This document shows positions 9,265 to 17,560 of a stretch of DNA of 64,000 nucleotides, piece by piece. This stretch comes from CAYPTB01 sp964413535. Its GTDB lineage: Bacteria > Planctomycetota > UBA1135 > GCA-002686595. The stretch lies in the NCBI GenBank assembly GCA_964413535.1, contig CAYPTB010000051.1:1-64000 (forward strand), in the 5' to 3' direction. A program made the position numbers and the translations under genes. Each line of letters begins with the position of its first letter. Position 1 is the stretch's first letter. The notes under the pieces are model-generated. The model was not told the origin of the DNA. It made no database searches and saw nothing but the letters and a program-made list of their open reading frames with translations.

Positions 9265-10307
9265 TCGCGCTCGCGCTCGTGGCCCTCGCCCACCTCGGGC
9301 CGAACCAGGGCGATGCGATCGGCGTGCTCGACGCGCGGATCCGCGTCGCTCGGATGGAGCTCGCGGGACCCTTCGACTCGCTCGAGCTCCGCTGTGGAGC
9401 GGCGCGAACGCTCGTGCACGGACCGCTGACGGCGGGGGAGCGCCGGTTCGTCGGCGTTCCGTTCGTCGGTGGTGAAGGGGTCGAGCGGCTTCCGGCGACC
9501 GATCCGGCGTCCGAGCTCGCGCGCTTCACCGCGCGCTTCATCGGATGGGAGGACGACGACCGCGCGGGTCGCTTGGCGGCGCTGCCGCGCGGTCTGGGGA
9601 GCCGCCCGCCTCCGGCGCCCGAGCGCCTGCGGCCGCGTCCCCGCGCGAGTGCGCTCGTCGCGCTCGTCGGAGCCGGAGCCGTGGTCCTGTTGCTGCGCCG
9701 GCGCGTGCGCGCCGCGCGGCTCGTGGCGTGCGGCGCGCTCGTTCTGCTCGCTACGCCGCCCGTCGTGAGCTCTCCCGAGAACGCTCCCATCCGCGTGCTC
9801 GAAGGGGATGGGGCGAGCGGGCGCTTCGTGTGGATCGAGTCCGGCTTCGGATCGATCGAGGTCGACGGGCGGGCATTGCTCGCGCTGTCCGTCCGACCGG
9901 GGACCGCTCCGGCCGACCTCGTCGCCGAGCTGCGCCTCGGCGCGCCGGAGCGCTGGACGCTGCGCTCTCCCGGACGGCGGATCACGGCCGTGGTCGACGC
10001 GCTCGGCATCGACCGGATGGTCCGGATCGACGCGGGCAGGAACGACCTCGCGGACCTCTGCAGCGCGTGGCTGCGGCCCGAAGCGGGGGAGAGCTTCGGC
10101 GCCCGCGGAGCCTGGTCCCGCGGCGCACCCCTTCCCCCTCCCCGCGACGCCCTCGACCCCCCGCCGGGTTGGCTCGTCGCCGGGCTGCCGCCGGGGAGAG
10201 CCGTGCTCGTGGCGTCCCTGGGCGGCGGTGGACCCCGCGTCACGGGGGGGCCCGCGCTCGGCCCCGGATGGCTGCGCCTGGTGGGCTTCCGAACAGAATC
10301 CCATTGA
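9261..10307 (+). CDS. Hypothetical membrane protein
   Basis: A 348-residue protein starting at a GTG that overlaps the previous stop in a GTGA. It begins with a signal-like segment (VIALALVALAHLG), then an extracytoplasmic stretch, one or two transmembrane segments near residues 125-170 (ASALVALVGAGAVVLLLRRR and LVACGALVLLATPPVV), and a C-terminal beta-rich domain rich in Gly and Pro. I do not recognise it. The two-part layout (signal, soluble domain, TM, soluble domain) recalls proteins that sense or assemble something at the membrane, but that is speculation. Confidence 0.65.
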   Translation: MIALALVALAHLGPNQGDAIGVLDARIRVARMELAGPFDSLELRCGAARTLVHGPLTAGERRFVGVPFVGGEGVERLPATDPASELARFTARFIGWEDDDRAGRLAALPRGLGSRPPPAPERLRPRPRASALVALVGAGAVVLLLRRRVRAARLVACGALVLLATPPVVSSPENAPIRVLEGDGASGRFVWIESGFGSIEVDGRALLALSVRPGTAPADLVAELRLGAPERWTLRSPGRRITAVVDALGIDRMVRIDAGRNDLADLCSAWLRPEAGESFGARGAWSRGAPLPPPRDALDPPPGWLVAGLPPGRAVLVASLGGGGPRVTGGPALGPGWLRLVGFRTESH

Positions 10308-10403
10308 TGCATCCCGAGCTCACCGCTACCTTCTCGCGCTCGGTTGCGCGGCAGGGAGTCGCGCTTGGTGCCCGCACGGCTCCACCCTCTCCACTTTCGC
10401 ACA

Positions 10404-10435
10404 TCCCGGCTTTCGCCCGTCCCGGCTTTCGCCCG
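10404..10435. repeat. 16-bp perfect tandem duplication in the rplM leader
   Basis: TCCCGGCTTTCGCCCG occurs at 10404-10419 and again at 10420-10435. It lies 18 bases before the rplM start codon, between the preceding stop and L13. It may be a replication slip or part of a leader structure. Confidence 0.8.
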
Positions 10436-10452
10436 CTCGAGTCTCCGCCGCC

Positions 10453-10890
10453 ATGAGGACCCCTCACGTCAAGGCCAGCGACACCGAAGAGCGCTGGTTC
10501 CTGTACGACGCCAGCCAGCACGTCCTCGGGCACATGGCGGCCCAGATCGCCATGCGGCTCCAGGGCAAGGACCGCCCGAGCTGGACGCCGAGCGAGCACG
10601 GCAACACGCACGTCGTCGTCGTGAACTCGGCCAAGGCGCGCCTGACCGGCAAGAAGGACGAGCAGAAGCAGTACGTGACGTTCAGCGGCTACGCCGGGGG
10701 TCGACGCCTGTGGCCCATCGAGATCGTCCGCCAGCGGCGCCCGGCGGACATCGTTCGCCTGGCCGTGCGGCGCATGCTTCCGAAGTCCCGGTTGGGTCAT
10801 CGCATGCTCGCGCACTTGAAGGTCTACGGTGACGGAGACCACCCGCACTCCGCACAGAAACCCGTGAAGGTGGAGCCTCCCCTCTCATGA
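10453..10890 (+). CDS. rplM: 50S ribosomal protein L13
   Basis: A 145-residue large-subunit protein. The pattern ERRWFLYDAS...LGHMAAQIAMRLQGKD near the N-terminus, then VVVVNSAKARLTGKK, then a C-terminal YTGDHPHSAQKP-like ending (YGDGDHPHSAQKP), is characteristic of L13. It binds 23S rRNA early in assembly. It overlaps rpsI by four bases (ATGA), the standard conserved pair. The 145-base leader upstream contains the tandem repeat, so autoregulation of the pair by a leader is possible but not shown. Confidence 0.95.
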   Translation: MRTPHVKASDTEERWFLYDASQHVLGHMAAQIAMRLQGKDRPSWTPSEHGNTHVVVVNSAKARLTGKKDEQKQYVTFSGYAGGRRLWPIEIVRQRRPADIVRLAVRRMLPKSRLGHRMLAHLKVYGDGDHPHSAQKPVKVEPPLS

Positions 10891-11282
10891 CTGCGACCTC
10901 CTACACGTGGGGTCTCGGGCGCCGCAAGAGCGCCGTGGCCCGGGTCAGGATCAAGCCCGGTTCCGGCGCCTTCCAGATCAACGGCAAGACGATGGAGGAC
11001 TTCTTCCGCTGCATCGAGGACCGCACTCGCGCCCTGGCTCCGCTCGTCGCCTCCGACAGCCGCGAACGCTACGACATCTTCTGCAAGGTCACCGGCGGCG
11101 GCCACTGCGGTCAGTCGGGCGCGGTGATGCTGGGGCTCGCCCGCGCGCTGAAGTCGCAGGCTCCGGCCAGCTTCGAAGCCCTGCGCGGGGCCGGCCTCCT
11201 CACCCGGGACGGCCGGATGAAGGAGCGCAAGAAGTACGGTCGGCGCGGCGCTCGACGCGGCTTCCAGTTCTCGAAGCGCTAG
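10887..11282 (+). CDS. rpsI: 30S ribosomal protein S9
   Basis: A 131-residue protein. It starts with TWGLGRRKSAVARVRIKPGSG, contains TGGGHCGQSGAVMLGLARAL, and ends in the basic tail RRGARRGFQFSKR, whose terminal SKR reaches the ribosomal P site in known structures. It is translationally coupled to rplM (ATGA). The central part is slightly divergent (EDFFRCIEDRTRALAPL), but length and ends fit the family fully. Confidence 0.95.
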   Translation: MTATSYTWGLGRRKSAVARVRIKPGSGAFQINGKTMEDFFRCIEDRTRALAPLVASDSRERYDIFCKVTGGGHCGQSGAVMLGLARALKSQAPASFEALRGAGLLTRDGRMKERKKYGRRGARRGFQFSKR

Positions 11283-11320
11283 ACGCTCGCTGCATCGGTC
11301 GCAGCGCACCGCTCGCTTCC

Positions 11321-12079
11321 ATGGCAGGCCACTCCCACTCCGCCAACATCGCGCGCCGCAAGAACGCGGTCGACGCGAAGCGCGCGAAGATCTTCAGCAA
11401 GTGCGCCAAGGCGATCATGTCCGCGGTGCGTCAGGGCGGCCCCGACATCGACGCGAACTTGAAGCTCAAGTACGCGGTCGAGAAGGCCAAGGCCGAGAAC
11501 ATGCCCAAGGAGAACATCCAGCGGGCGATCAAGTCGGCGGCGGGGGACAAGTCCGGCGACGAGTACGAGGAGCTCGTCTACGAGGGTTTCGCGCCGGGAG
11601 GCGTCGCCCTGCTCGTCACCTGTCTCACCAACAACCGCAACCGCACGGCGTCCGACGTCAAGCACATCTTCGACCGGCGCGGTGGCAACCTCGGCTCGCC
11701 GGGCTCGGTCGCCTACTCGTTCGCATTCTGCTCGATCCTCGCGATCCAGCGGGCCGGTATGGGAGACGAGGAGCTGATGGAAGCCGCTCTGGAAGCGGGC
11801 GCCGACGACGTCGAGATCGACGGTGACGTGGCCACGTTCTACGCGCCCGCCACGGAGTTCCTGGGCGTGAAGGCGGCGCTCGGCGCCCGCGGCTTCGAGT
11901 TCCTGTCGGCCGAGATGGGCTACGTCCCCCAGAATCGCGTCCTGGTCGCCGATCGCTTGGACGCGAAGAAGGTCATCGACTTGATCGCGCAGCTCGAGGA
12001 CAACGACGACGTGCAGAGCGTCTACTCGAACTACGACGTTCCCGACGAGTGGCTCGAGGATCTCCTGGGCGCCGGCTGA
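11321..12079 (+). CDS. YebC/PmpR family transcription or translation regulator
   Basis: A 252-residue protein. The N-terminus MAGHSHSANIARRKNAVDAKRAK is the family signature (usually GHSKWANIKHRK), followed by AKAENMPKENIQRAIK and YEGFAPGGVALLV. Members bind DNA as regulators, and some aid translation of polyproline stretches. It is full length for the family (about 240-250). It follows rpsI after 38 bases and may share its transcript. In many genomes yebC sits by ruvC, which is not visible here. Confidence 0.92.
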   Translation: MAGHSHSANIARRKNAVDAKRAKIFSKCAKAIMSAVRQGGPDIDANLKLKYAVEKAKAENMPKENIQRAIKSAAGDKSGDEYEELVYEGFAPGGVALLVTCLTNNRNRTASDVKHIFDRRGGNLGSPGSVAYSFAFCSILAIQRAGMGDEELMEAALEAGADDVEIDGDVATFYAPATEFLGVKAALGARGFEFLSAEMGYVPQNRVLVADRLDAKKVIDLIAQLEDNDDVQSVYSNYDVPDEWLEDLLGAG

Positions 12080-12169
12080 GACCGGAGGCGCCGCGCGGGC
12101 CTGGAGCCCGGCGTGCGAAAGGGGTATAGCTACCCTCGGGCCGCCAGTAGCGCCCCGCAGGAGACCGAC

Positions 12170-13090
12170 ATGGGTGATCCCAAGCGTTCGATCCACATCG
12201 TGAGCACGGACGAAGTCCTGCTGTCCTCGGCGCGCGCCGCCACCGGTCCCATCGAAGGCTGGAAGCTCGTGGAAGTGGAGGACGCCGCCGCGTTGCTCTC
12301 GGATCCGCCCGCGCCCGGCGACGTCGTGCTGCTCGACGGCTGGGCGACCACCCTCGGCCACAACGTCTACGAGACGTGTCGCCGGCTCACCGGTGTCACG
12401 CGCTGCCGCACGTTCCTCGTCGCGGGCGCCGAGCTCGCGGTCTCCGAGCCGATCGCGTCGTTCTGCGGCGCCACGGGCGTCTTGGGTCGGCCGCTCTCCG
12501 CGTCGGCGCTGCGCGGGCTGCTCGAGGCCACGGCTCCGCCGGCCGCACTGCCCAAGGACGGCCGTCGCGATCGCCCGGAGACGCCGCAGCTCCCCGAGGC
12601 GCTCGTGCGCGACCTGGTGGGCGAGGGCTCGGAGTCGATCGTCGCCGCCATCACCGACCCGGAGACGAGCCTCTTCAGCTACGAGTACCTCACCTACAAG
12701 CTCGACGAGGAGTTCAAGCGCGCGCAGCGCTTCCGCCACCCCCTGGCGTGCGTGATGCTCGGCTTCGACGGCCAGGCGCAGAACGACGTGCTGCGCGAGC
12801 TCGCGGGCATCTTCCTCCAGTTCTCGCGCGACACGGACGTGCTCGGACGCTTCGACGAGAGCTCGTTCCTGTTCCTCCTGCCGTACACCGGTCCCGACGG
12901 CGCTCAGGTGATGGCCACCCGCATCTGCGATCGCGTGGAGGAGCGCGGGCTGCGCGACGTCGTCGGCGACCGGCTCGAAATCTCGGTCGGTATCTCCTCG
13001 TATCCGCACCCCGAGGTCCATCGTCGCGAGGACCTCTTCGCTCGGGCGCGCGACGCGTTCCGCTCCGCCGCGCCCTGCGAAGGCAACTGA
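12170..13090 (+). CDS. Receiver-like protein with degenerate GGDEF domain
   Basis: A 306-residue signalling protein. The first ~120 residues look like a response-regulator receiver fold, with a possible phospho-acceptor Asp in VVLLDGWA. The C-terminal part is GGDEF-like: TYKLDEEFKRAQRFRHPLACVMLGFDG, then LGRFDESSFLFLLP where an active enzyme has GRxGGDEF, and ISVGISSYP. The GGDEF core is lost, so cyclic-di-GMP synthesis is unlikely; it may sense or dock. The ATG at 12170 has AGGAGA seven bases before it. It leads the FHA-kinase-sigma block. Confidence 0.75.
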   Translation: MGDPKRSIHIVSTDEVLLSSARAATGPIEGWKLVEVEDAAALLSDPPAPGDVVLLDGWATTLGHNVYETCRRLTGVTRCRTFLVAGAELAVSEPIASFCGATGVLGRPLSASALRGLLEATAPPAALPKDGRRDRPETPQLPEALVRDLVGEGSESIVAAITDPETSLFSYEYLTYKLDEEFKRAQRFRHPLACVMLGFDGQAQNDVLRELAGIFLQFSRDTDVLGRFDESSFLFLLPYTGPDGAQVMATRICDRVEERGLRDVVGDRLEISVGISSYPHPEVHRREDLFARARDAFRSAAPCEGN

Positions 13091-13174
13091 TCCACCCCCT
13101 GCGCGCCGGGGTTCGTCGCGCACGAGATCCGGAGAACCTTTCGCTCGGCGCGGCGCACTCGCGGCCGCACCGTC

Positions 13175-13858
13175 ATGATGCTCGAGCGATCCGGCCCCTT
13201 CGTGCTGTCCGTCGACGAGCTCGGAACCTTCCTCGTGCGGTCCGAGCCCGAGCTCGTGATCGGGCACCTGCGCGAGGGTTGCGCGGACCTGCCCTTCCTG
13301 GCGGACGTGGGTCCGCGCCATGCGCTCCTCTCGCGCCGCTCCTCGTTCCGCTCCGGCACGGCGTGGTTCATCGCTCCGCTCGACGGCGAGCGAGTCTCCG
13401 CGAACGGAGAGCCCGTCCCGGAAGCAGGCCGGCGCCTCCACCACGGCGACCAGGTCGAGCTCGGCGTCAACCTGGCCTTCCGTTGTCTCCGCCCCGATCC
13501 GGCGAGCACCAGCGTGGTGCTCGAGCTGCGCCGCGGCGCCCAGTGCCGGGGGTGCAGCGCCATCGTGCTCCTCGACGAAGGACCGTCCGGTCGGCTGCGC
13601 ATCGGACCGAGCCCGATCTGCCACCTGCGCGCGTGGGCCCTCGCGGCGGAGCTGGTCCTCGAGCTCTCGGGCGGGCGCCTGCGCGTCAGCTCGAAGGGCG
13701 GCCTCGCGGGAGCGGGCGAGCCGCGCTCCGAGGTCGTCCACCTTCCCGCACCGCCTCCGCGCCGAGTCGATCTCTTCGTGGGCCAGGGCACGGCCGATCG
13801 CCCGCCCTTCGCGCTCGTCTTCCTGCCCCTGGAAGGACGGGGAGCGCGGCCCGCCTGA
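13175..13858 (+). CDS. FHA-like domain protein
   Basis: A 227-residue protein. The N-terminal ~100 residues follow the FHA outline: LVIGHLREGCADLPF, then the RHALLSRR segment that matches the phosphothreonine-contact SRxHA region, then VSANGEPVP and LHHGDQVELG. FHA domains bind phosphothreonine, often made by Ser/Thr kinases, and the next gene encodes one. The C-terminal half has a single Cys-x2-Cys (QCRGCS) and is unassigned. Two ATGs (13175 and 13178) are adjacent. Confidence 0.65.
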   Translation: MMLERSGPFVLSVDELGTFLVRSEPELVIGHLREGCADLPFLADVGPRHALLSRRSSFRSGTAWFIAPLDGERVSANGEPVPEAGRRLHHGDQVELGVNLAFRCLRPDPASTSVVLELRRGAQCRGCSAIVLLDEGPSGRLRIGPSPICHLRAWALAAELVLELSGGRLRVSSKGGLAGAGEPRSEVVHLPAPPPRRVDLFVGQGTADRPPFALVFLPLEGRGARPA

Positions 13859-13927
13859 TTCTCGGGCCCGTCACCCGGTCTCGATCGAAGCGACGGCGAA
13901 GGAGCGGTAGAGAGCCGCGCGAGGGCG

Positions 13928-13933
13928 TAGGCT
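13928..13933 (+). promoter_or_regulatory. Candidate -10 box close to kinase start
   Basis: TAGGCT ends nine bases before the ATG at 13943. A transcript from it would have almost no leader. No clear -35 hexamer is seen. Confidence 0.25.
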
Positions 13934-13942
13934 GCTAAGGCG

Positions 13943-15535
13943 ATGGTCGACTGGGAGCTCTTCTACAATCGCCTCCGGACCCCCGGCTTCCTGCCGGGTT
14001 ACGAGATCCAGGGACGGCTCGGGGGCGGAGCGTTCGGCGACGTCTACAAGGCCGAGAAGCAGTCGATCGGCAAGGTCTACGCCGTCAAGTTCCTGAAGGT
14101 GTCCGAGGAAGACGTCGTCCTGCGCGAGCTCGAGCACGTCTCCTACTTTGCGGCGATCGATCATCCCAACCTGGTGACGATCGAGGACGTCGGCGTGGTG
14201 CTGGGCGTGCCCTACGTGCTCATGGGCTACGCGGGTGAGGACACGCTCGCGCGCGGCATGAAGCGCGGCGACATCGACCGCGAGTCGATGGTGCGCTACT
14301 TCGTGCAGGCCTGCCGCGGCGTCCTGGCGCTCCACGATCGCCGGCTCGCGCACTTCGACCTCAAGCCGAGCAACATCTTCATCAAGGGCGACGTCGCGCG
14401 CGTCGGCGACTACGGACTCTCGAAGCTGCTCTCGGACGGCCGCCAGACGCTCAGCTTCGGGCGCGGGACGCCGCACTACATGGCGCCCGAGATGCTGAAG
14501 AACCGGGCGGACCACCGCGCGGACATCTACTCGCTCGGGATCATCCTCTACGAGGGTCTCGCGGGTCGCCTGCCCTTCGGACTCAGCAGCGAGACGATCC
14601 TGCGCGAGGACGACGACCCGCCCGAGTTCGGGGACGACTTCCCCACGGCGCTGCGCGGGGTCGTGGAGTGCGCGACGCGTCTCGACCCGGAGCAGCGCTA
14701 CTGGAGCGTGCTCGAGATCCTCGAGGAAATGGGCCAGACCGCGCGCCAGGGGGACTCGGTCCGCTTCGGGACGCTGCTCGCCGCGCCCTCCCCGGCGCCC
14801 GCCCGCGCGCTCCTGGCCGAAGGAACGGAGCCGTCGTCACCGACGGCGCCGGGCGATGCCGGAAGGCCAATCGGTCCCGGCGAGTTGCGCCGCACCGCGG
14901 CCGAGTTCGCGCGCGGAGCCGTGGGCGTCGCGCGCGGGGTGTGGGATGGCGTCGTCGCGCGCTCGTCGGAGGTGCTCGGCACGCCCTCGGGCGCCGACTC
15001 GTCCGCCGAGATCGAGGCGCCCGCGGACATCGACGAGTTCCTCGAGCGCGAGAACGGAGCGCTGCGCGCGAACGCGGAGGTGGTCTCGATCCAGACGCTC
15101 GACGAGCCGGAGGGCGAGGCCGCGCCGCGTCGGGGGGGTCTCCTCGCGCTGCTGGCGCGCGAGCGCGCACTGCGCGACGGCGCGTCCGACAAACCGGTGC
15201 CGATCGGGGCGGCGCTGGGCGCCTTTCGGCCCTGGGACGCGCTGCCCGCCGGAGCGCTGACCGCGGGCCGGACCGTTCCCGTTCCGCCGCGAGCCGAGGG
15301 CGGCGTCGCGGGCGCGTTCGCAGCCACCGTGGCCCTCGGCTTCGAGGTCATGGTCGCGCTCGTCTCGGGCCCGATCCTGTACGTCCTGCGCGGCGTCGGT
15401 CGCGGCGTCGACCGCGTCCTGCGCTTCGTTCCCGGAGCGCTGGGCTCCGTCCTGAAGCTCGTGCTGTTCCTCGTCCTCCTCGCCGTTCTGGGAGCCGTCC
15501 TCGCCGCGCTCGGGCTCATGTTCTTCGTGGGCTGA
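13943..15535 (+). CDS. Eukaryotic-type Ser/Thr protein kinase, membrane-anchored
   Basis: A 530-residue kinase. The glycine loop GGGAFG (27-32), invariant Lys in YAVKFLK (K49), catalytic loop HFDLKPSN (137-144, HFD in place of HRD), DYG for DFG (156-158), and APE in YMAPEML (181-183) are all present, so activity is expected. A Pro/Ala/Arg-rich linker follows. Two hydrophobic segments close the protein (about 460-480 and 505-528, FLVLLAVLGAVLAALGLMFFV), which makes it a membrane kinase with an unusual C-terminal double anchor rather than the common PASTA-type tail. It lies between the FHA-like gene and the sigma gene and could phosphorylate either product. Confidence 0.92.
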   Translation: MVDWELFYNRLRTPGFLPGYEIQGRLGGGAFGDVYKAEKQSIGKVYAVKFLKVSEEDVVLRELEHVSYFAAIDHPNLVTIEDVGVVLGVPYVLMGYAGEDTLARGMKRGDIDRESMVRYFVQACRGVLALHDRRLAHFDLKPSNIFIKGDVARVGDYGLSKLLSDGRQTLSFGRGTPHYMAPEMLKNRADHRADIYSLGIILYEGLAGRLPFGLSSETILREDDDPPEFGDDFPTALRGVVECATRLDPEQRYWSVLEILEEMGQTARQGDSVRFGTLLAAPSPAPARALLAEGTEPSSPTAPGDAGRPIGPGELRRTAAEFARGAVGVARGVWDGVVARSSEVLGTPSGADSSAEIEAPADIDEFLERENGALRANAEVVSIQTLDEPEGEAAPRRGGLLALLARERALRDGASDKPVPIGAALGAFRPWDALPAGALTAGRTVPVPPRAEGGVAGAFAATVALGFEVMVALVSGPILYVLRGVGRGVDRVLRFVPGALGSVLKLVLFLVLLAVLGAVLAALGLMFFVG

Positions 15536-15583
15536 CGCGCCGAGACAGCGGCTCGGCCTCGCCGGCTCGCGCTCGATCGGCTG

Positions 15584-15589
15584 TAGAAT
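15584..15589 (+). promoter_or_regulatory. Candidate -10 box upstream of sigma factor
   Basis: TAGAAT preceded by TG lies 32 bases before the GTG at 15622. The -35 is not clear. The hexamer fits the general sigma-70 consensus. Confidence 0.35.
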
Positions 15590-15621
15590 GCTCGCCATCG
15601 CCCCGATCGGGTGAAGCCTTG

Positions 15622-16539
15622 GTGGACGACTGGACTCCCGACTTGGCGCGTCTCCAGGCACTCGACGACGCGGAGTGGCTCGCGGTCGAGCGCGCGTTTT
15701 GCGGGCGGCTCCTCGCCTATGCGCAGCGCCGCACGAGCGATCACCAGGCGAGCGAGGACATCGTGCAGGAGACGTTGCTCGGCGCCGTGCGCGGCATCGC
15801 CGACTTCGACCCCGTCTACACCTTCGAGCAGTACGTGTTCGGCATCTGCCGCAACCGCACCATCGATCACCTGCGCCGCCGCCGGACCAAGACCATCCAG
15901 GAGGGCGAGGACGAGGACGGCCGGCCGGGGCTCGAGGCCCTGGCCCGCGACGCGGAGACACCGAGCGCCATCGTGCGCGGGCGCGAGCTCGGCGAGCGCG
16001 CGCAGGCGCTGCTCGGCGAGATGCTGCGCGACTGGGTGGACGAGACCTGGGAGCAGGGCGAGTTCGTGCGGTTGATGGTGATCGAGGCGCTGTTCGCCGG
16101 CGGCTGGCGCAACCGCGACACGTGGCGGCGCTTCGACCTGCGCGACGAGACCTCGGTCGCCGGCATCAAGTTCCGCGCGCTGAAGCGCCTGCGCGAGATC
16201 GCGGCCGTGCGCGAGACGGGCAACGATCTCTTGCACTTCCTGGCCGCCGCGGCGGACATGGGCGACGAGGGCGTGCTCACGGTCGACGTCCGCGACGTGT
16301 GGCGCGAGCGTCGCATCTCCTGCCCGGCGCGCCACTGGCTCGCCCGGCTCCTGTCGGGAACGCTCGAGCCCGGCCCGTCGGAGTTCGTGCGCTTCCACGT
16401 CGAGGAGATGAAGTGTCCGTGGTGCCGCGCGACCCTCGACGACCTCGAGCGCGCCGAACGCGAGGGCGACCTCGACGCGCTGCTCGAGCGCATCCGCGCC
16501 TCGACCCAGCGCTACCTGCGCTCGCGCACCCGCCACTAG
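15622..16539 (+). CDS. ECF-like RNA polymerase sigma factor with Cys/His tail
   Basis: A 305-residue protein. The region 2 pattern is clear: FCGRLLAYAQRRTSDHQASED, IVQETLLGAVRGI and QYVFGICRNRTIDHLRRRR. Region 4 is divergent but has RFDLRDETSVAGIKFRALKRL. The C-terminus carries CPARHWLARLL, then HVEEMKCPWC (His-x5-Cys-x2-Cys), resembling a zinc-binding anti-sigma domain fused to the sigma. This is longer than typical ECF factors (~190). The GTG at 15622 (with a TTG directly before) is the only start that fits. Its position after the kinase suggests phosphorylation- or redox-controlled activity, which is inference. Confidence 0.85.
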   Translation: MDDWTPDLARLQALDDAEWLAVERAFCGRLLAYAQRRTSDHQASEDIVQETLLGAVRGIADFDPVYTFEQYVFGICRNRTIDHLRRRRTKTIQEGEDEDGRPGLEALARDAETPSAIVRGRELGERAQALLGEMLRDWVDETWEQGEFVRLMVIEALFAGGWRNRDTWRRFDLRDETSVAGIKFRALKRLREIAAVRETGNDLLHFLAAAADMGDEGVLTVDVRDVWRERRISCPARHWLARLLSGTLEPGPSEFVRFHVEEMKCPWCRATLDDLERAEREGDLDALLERIRASTQRYLRSRTRH

Positions 16540-16677
16540 TCGCCTCGACCGACTTCCGGCCCGGATCGGCGCCACTGCGCGCGGGCGGTGCCGCCTCGAA
16601 GTCGTCATGATGGAGCGCTCGCGACGTCCTCCCGGAGGCGGTCCGGCTTCCTACCCCGCAGCTCGAGGCACCCGCTG

Positions 16678-17373
16678 ATGAGATCCTTGGACTTCGAAGT
16701 GATTGCCTCCGAGGAAACCTCGCTGGGCCTGATCTGGATGCGACATCGCCCGCTGGCATCGGCGCCGGGCGGCATCGCCGCCGAGATCTCGCTGGATCAC
16801 GAGCTCCTGATGAGCAGCGCGACGACCGCCTCCGAGCGCGCGCTCTCCGCGTGTGCGCTCGCGCTGCACGGCGGGACGGCGTTGCGAGCGCTCGTCGGCG
16901 GCCTGGGTCTCGGTGCGACCGCGCACGAGTTGCTGCGCTCTCCGCGCGTCGCCCGCGTGCTCGTCCAGGAGCTCCTCCAACCCGTCATCGACTGGCACGA
17001 GCGCGGTTTCGTCCCGCTCGGGGGCGAGCTGCGCGCCGACGTGCGCTTCGCCATCGAGCGCGCCGACGTCTACGCGCGCCTCCTGGGCGCGCCGACCGAG
17101 CGACACGACCTGATCTTGATCGACGTCGACCATTCGCCCGACGAACGCCTCGGTCCCTCGAGCGCTTCGTTCTACTCCACGGTCGGCCTCGCGCTCGCGC
17201 GCCGCCACCTCGCGCCCGACGGCGTGTTCGGCGTGTGGTCGTACGCCGAGAGCCCGCACTTCGAAGCGGCGCTGCGCGCGGTGTTCGGCGAGGTGGGGGT
17301 CGAGCGCATCGACTTCGAGAATGCGCTCGACGGGGCGGCGGAGACGAACTGGGTCTACCTCGCGCGGGGATGA
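16678..17373 (+). CDS. Spermidine synthase-like protein
   Basis: A 231-residue protein with the Rossmann-type methyltransferase/aminopropyltransferase fold. ALVGGLGLGATAHELL matches the glycine-rich SAM-binding loop of spermidine synthases, and VLVQELLQPVIDWH the acidic strand and helix after it. Later LILIDVDHSPDE and GVFGVWSYAESPHFEAALRAVF follow the family. Members of this group in many bacteria are not proven polyamine enzymes. The ATG at 16678 begins MRSLDFEVI; an upstream ATG at 16588 would add an Arg-rich extension. Confidence 0.8.
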   Translation: MRSLDFEVIASEETSLGLIWMRHRPLASAPGGIAAEISLDHELLMSSATTASERALSACALALHGGTALRALVGGLGLGATAHELLRSPRVARVLVQELLQPVIDWHERGFVPLGGELRADVRFAIERADVYARLLGAPTERHDLILIDVDHSPDERLGPSSASFYSTVGLALARRHLAPDGVFGVWSYAESPHFEAALRAVFGEVGVERIDFENALDGAAETNWVYLARG

Positions 17374-17560
17374 CCCCGCGGACTCGCAGGACGAGGGCGG
17401 GTCGCTATCCTCTCCGCCGCACGGTTCCCGAAGTGGCCCCGAGGCACGCACGCCGCGAGTCGTTCGCAGGCTACGAGCTCGAGGGCCGGTTCGGGACGCG
17501 CCCGCAGGAGAAGCGGGCGGGGTTCGTGCGCGACCGCCGCACGCGCAGGGGAGACCGATC

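Noticed and set aside
12080..12120. Rho-independent terminator after the yebC-family gene
   Set aside because: There is a CGGGC/GCCCG hairpin but no U-tract. GC-rich hairpins are common by chance in this sequence.
12840..12900. Active diguanylate cyclase
   Set aside because: The GGDEF core reads FDESSF, so the catalytic residues are not present.
11279..13741. An 820-codon minus-strand frame across yebC and the signalling genes
   Set aside because: It is a shadow frame. The plus-strand genes have conserved family signatures.
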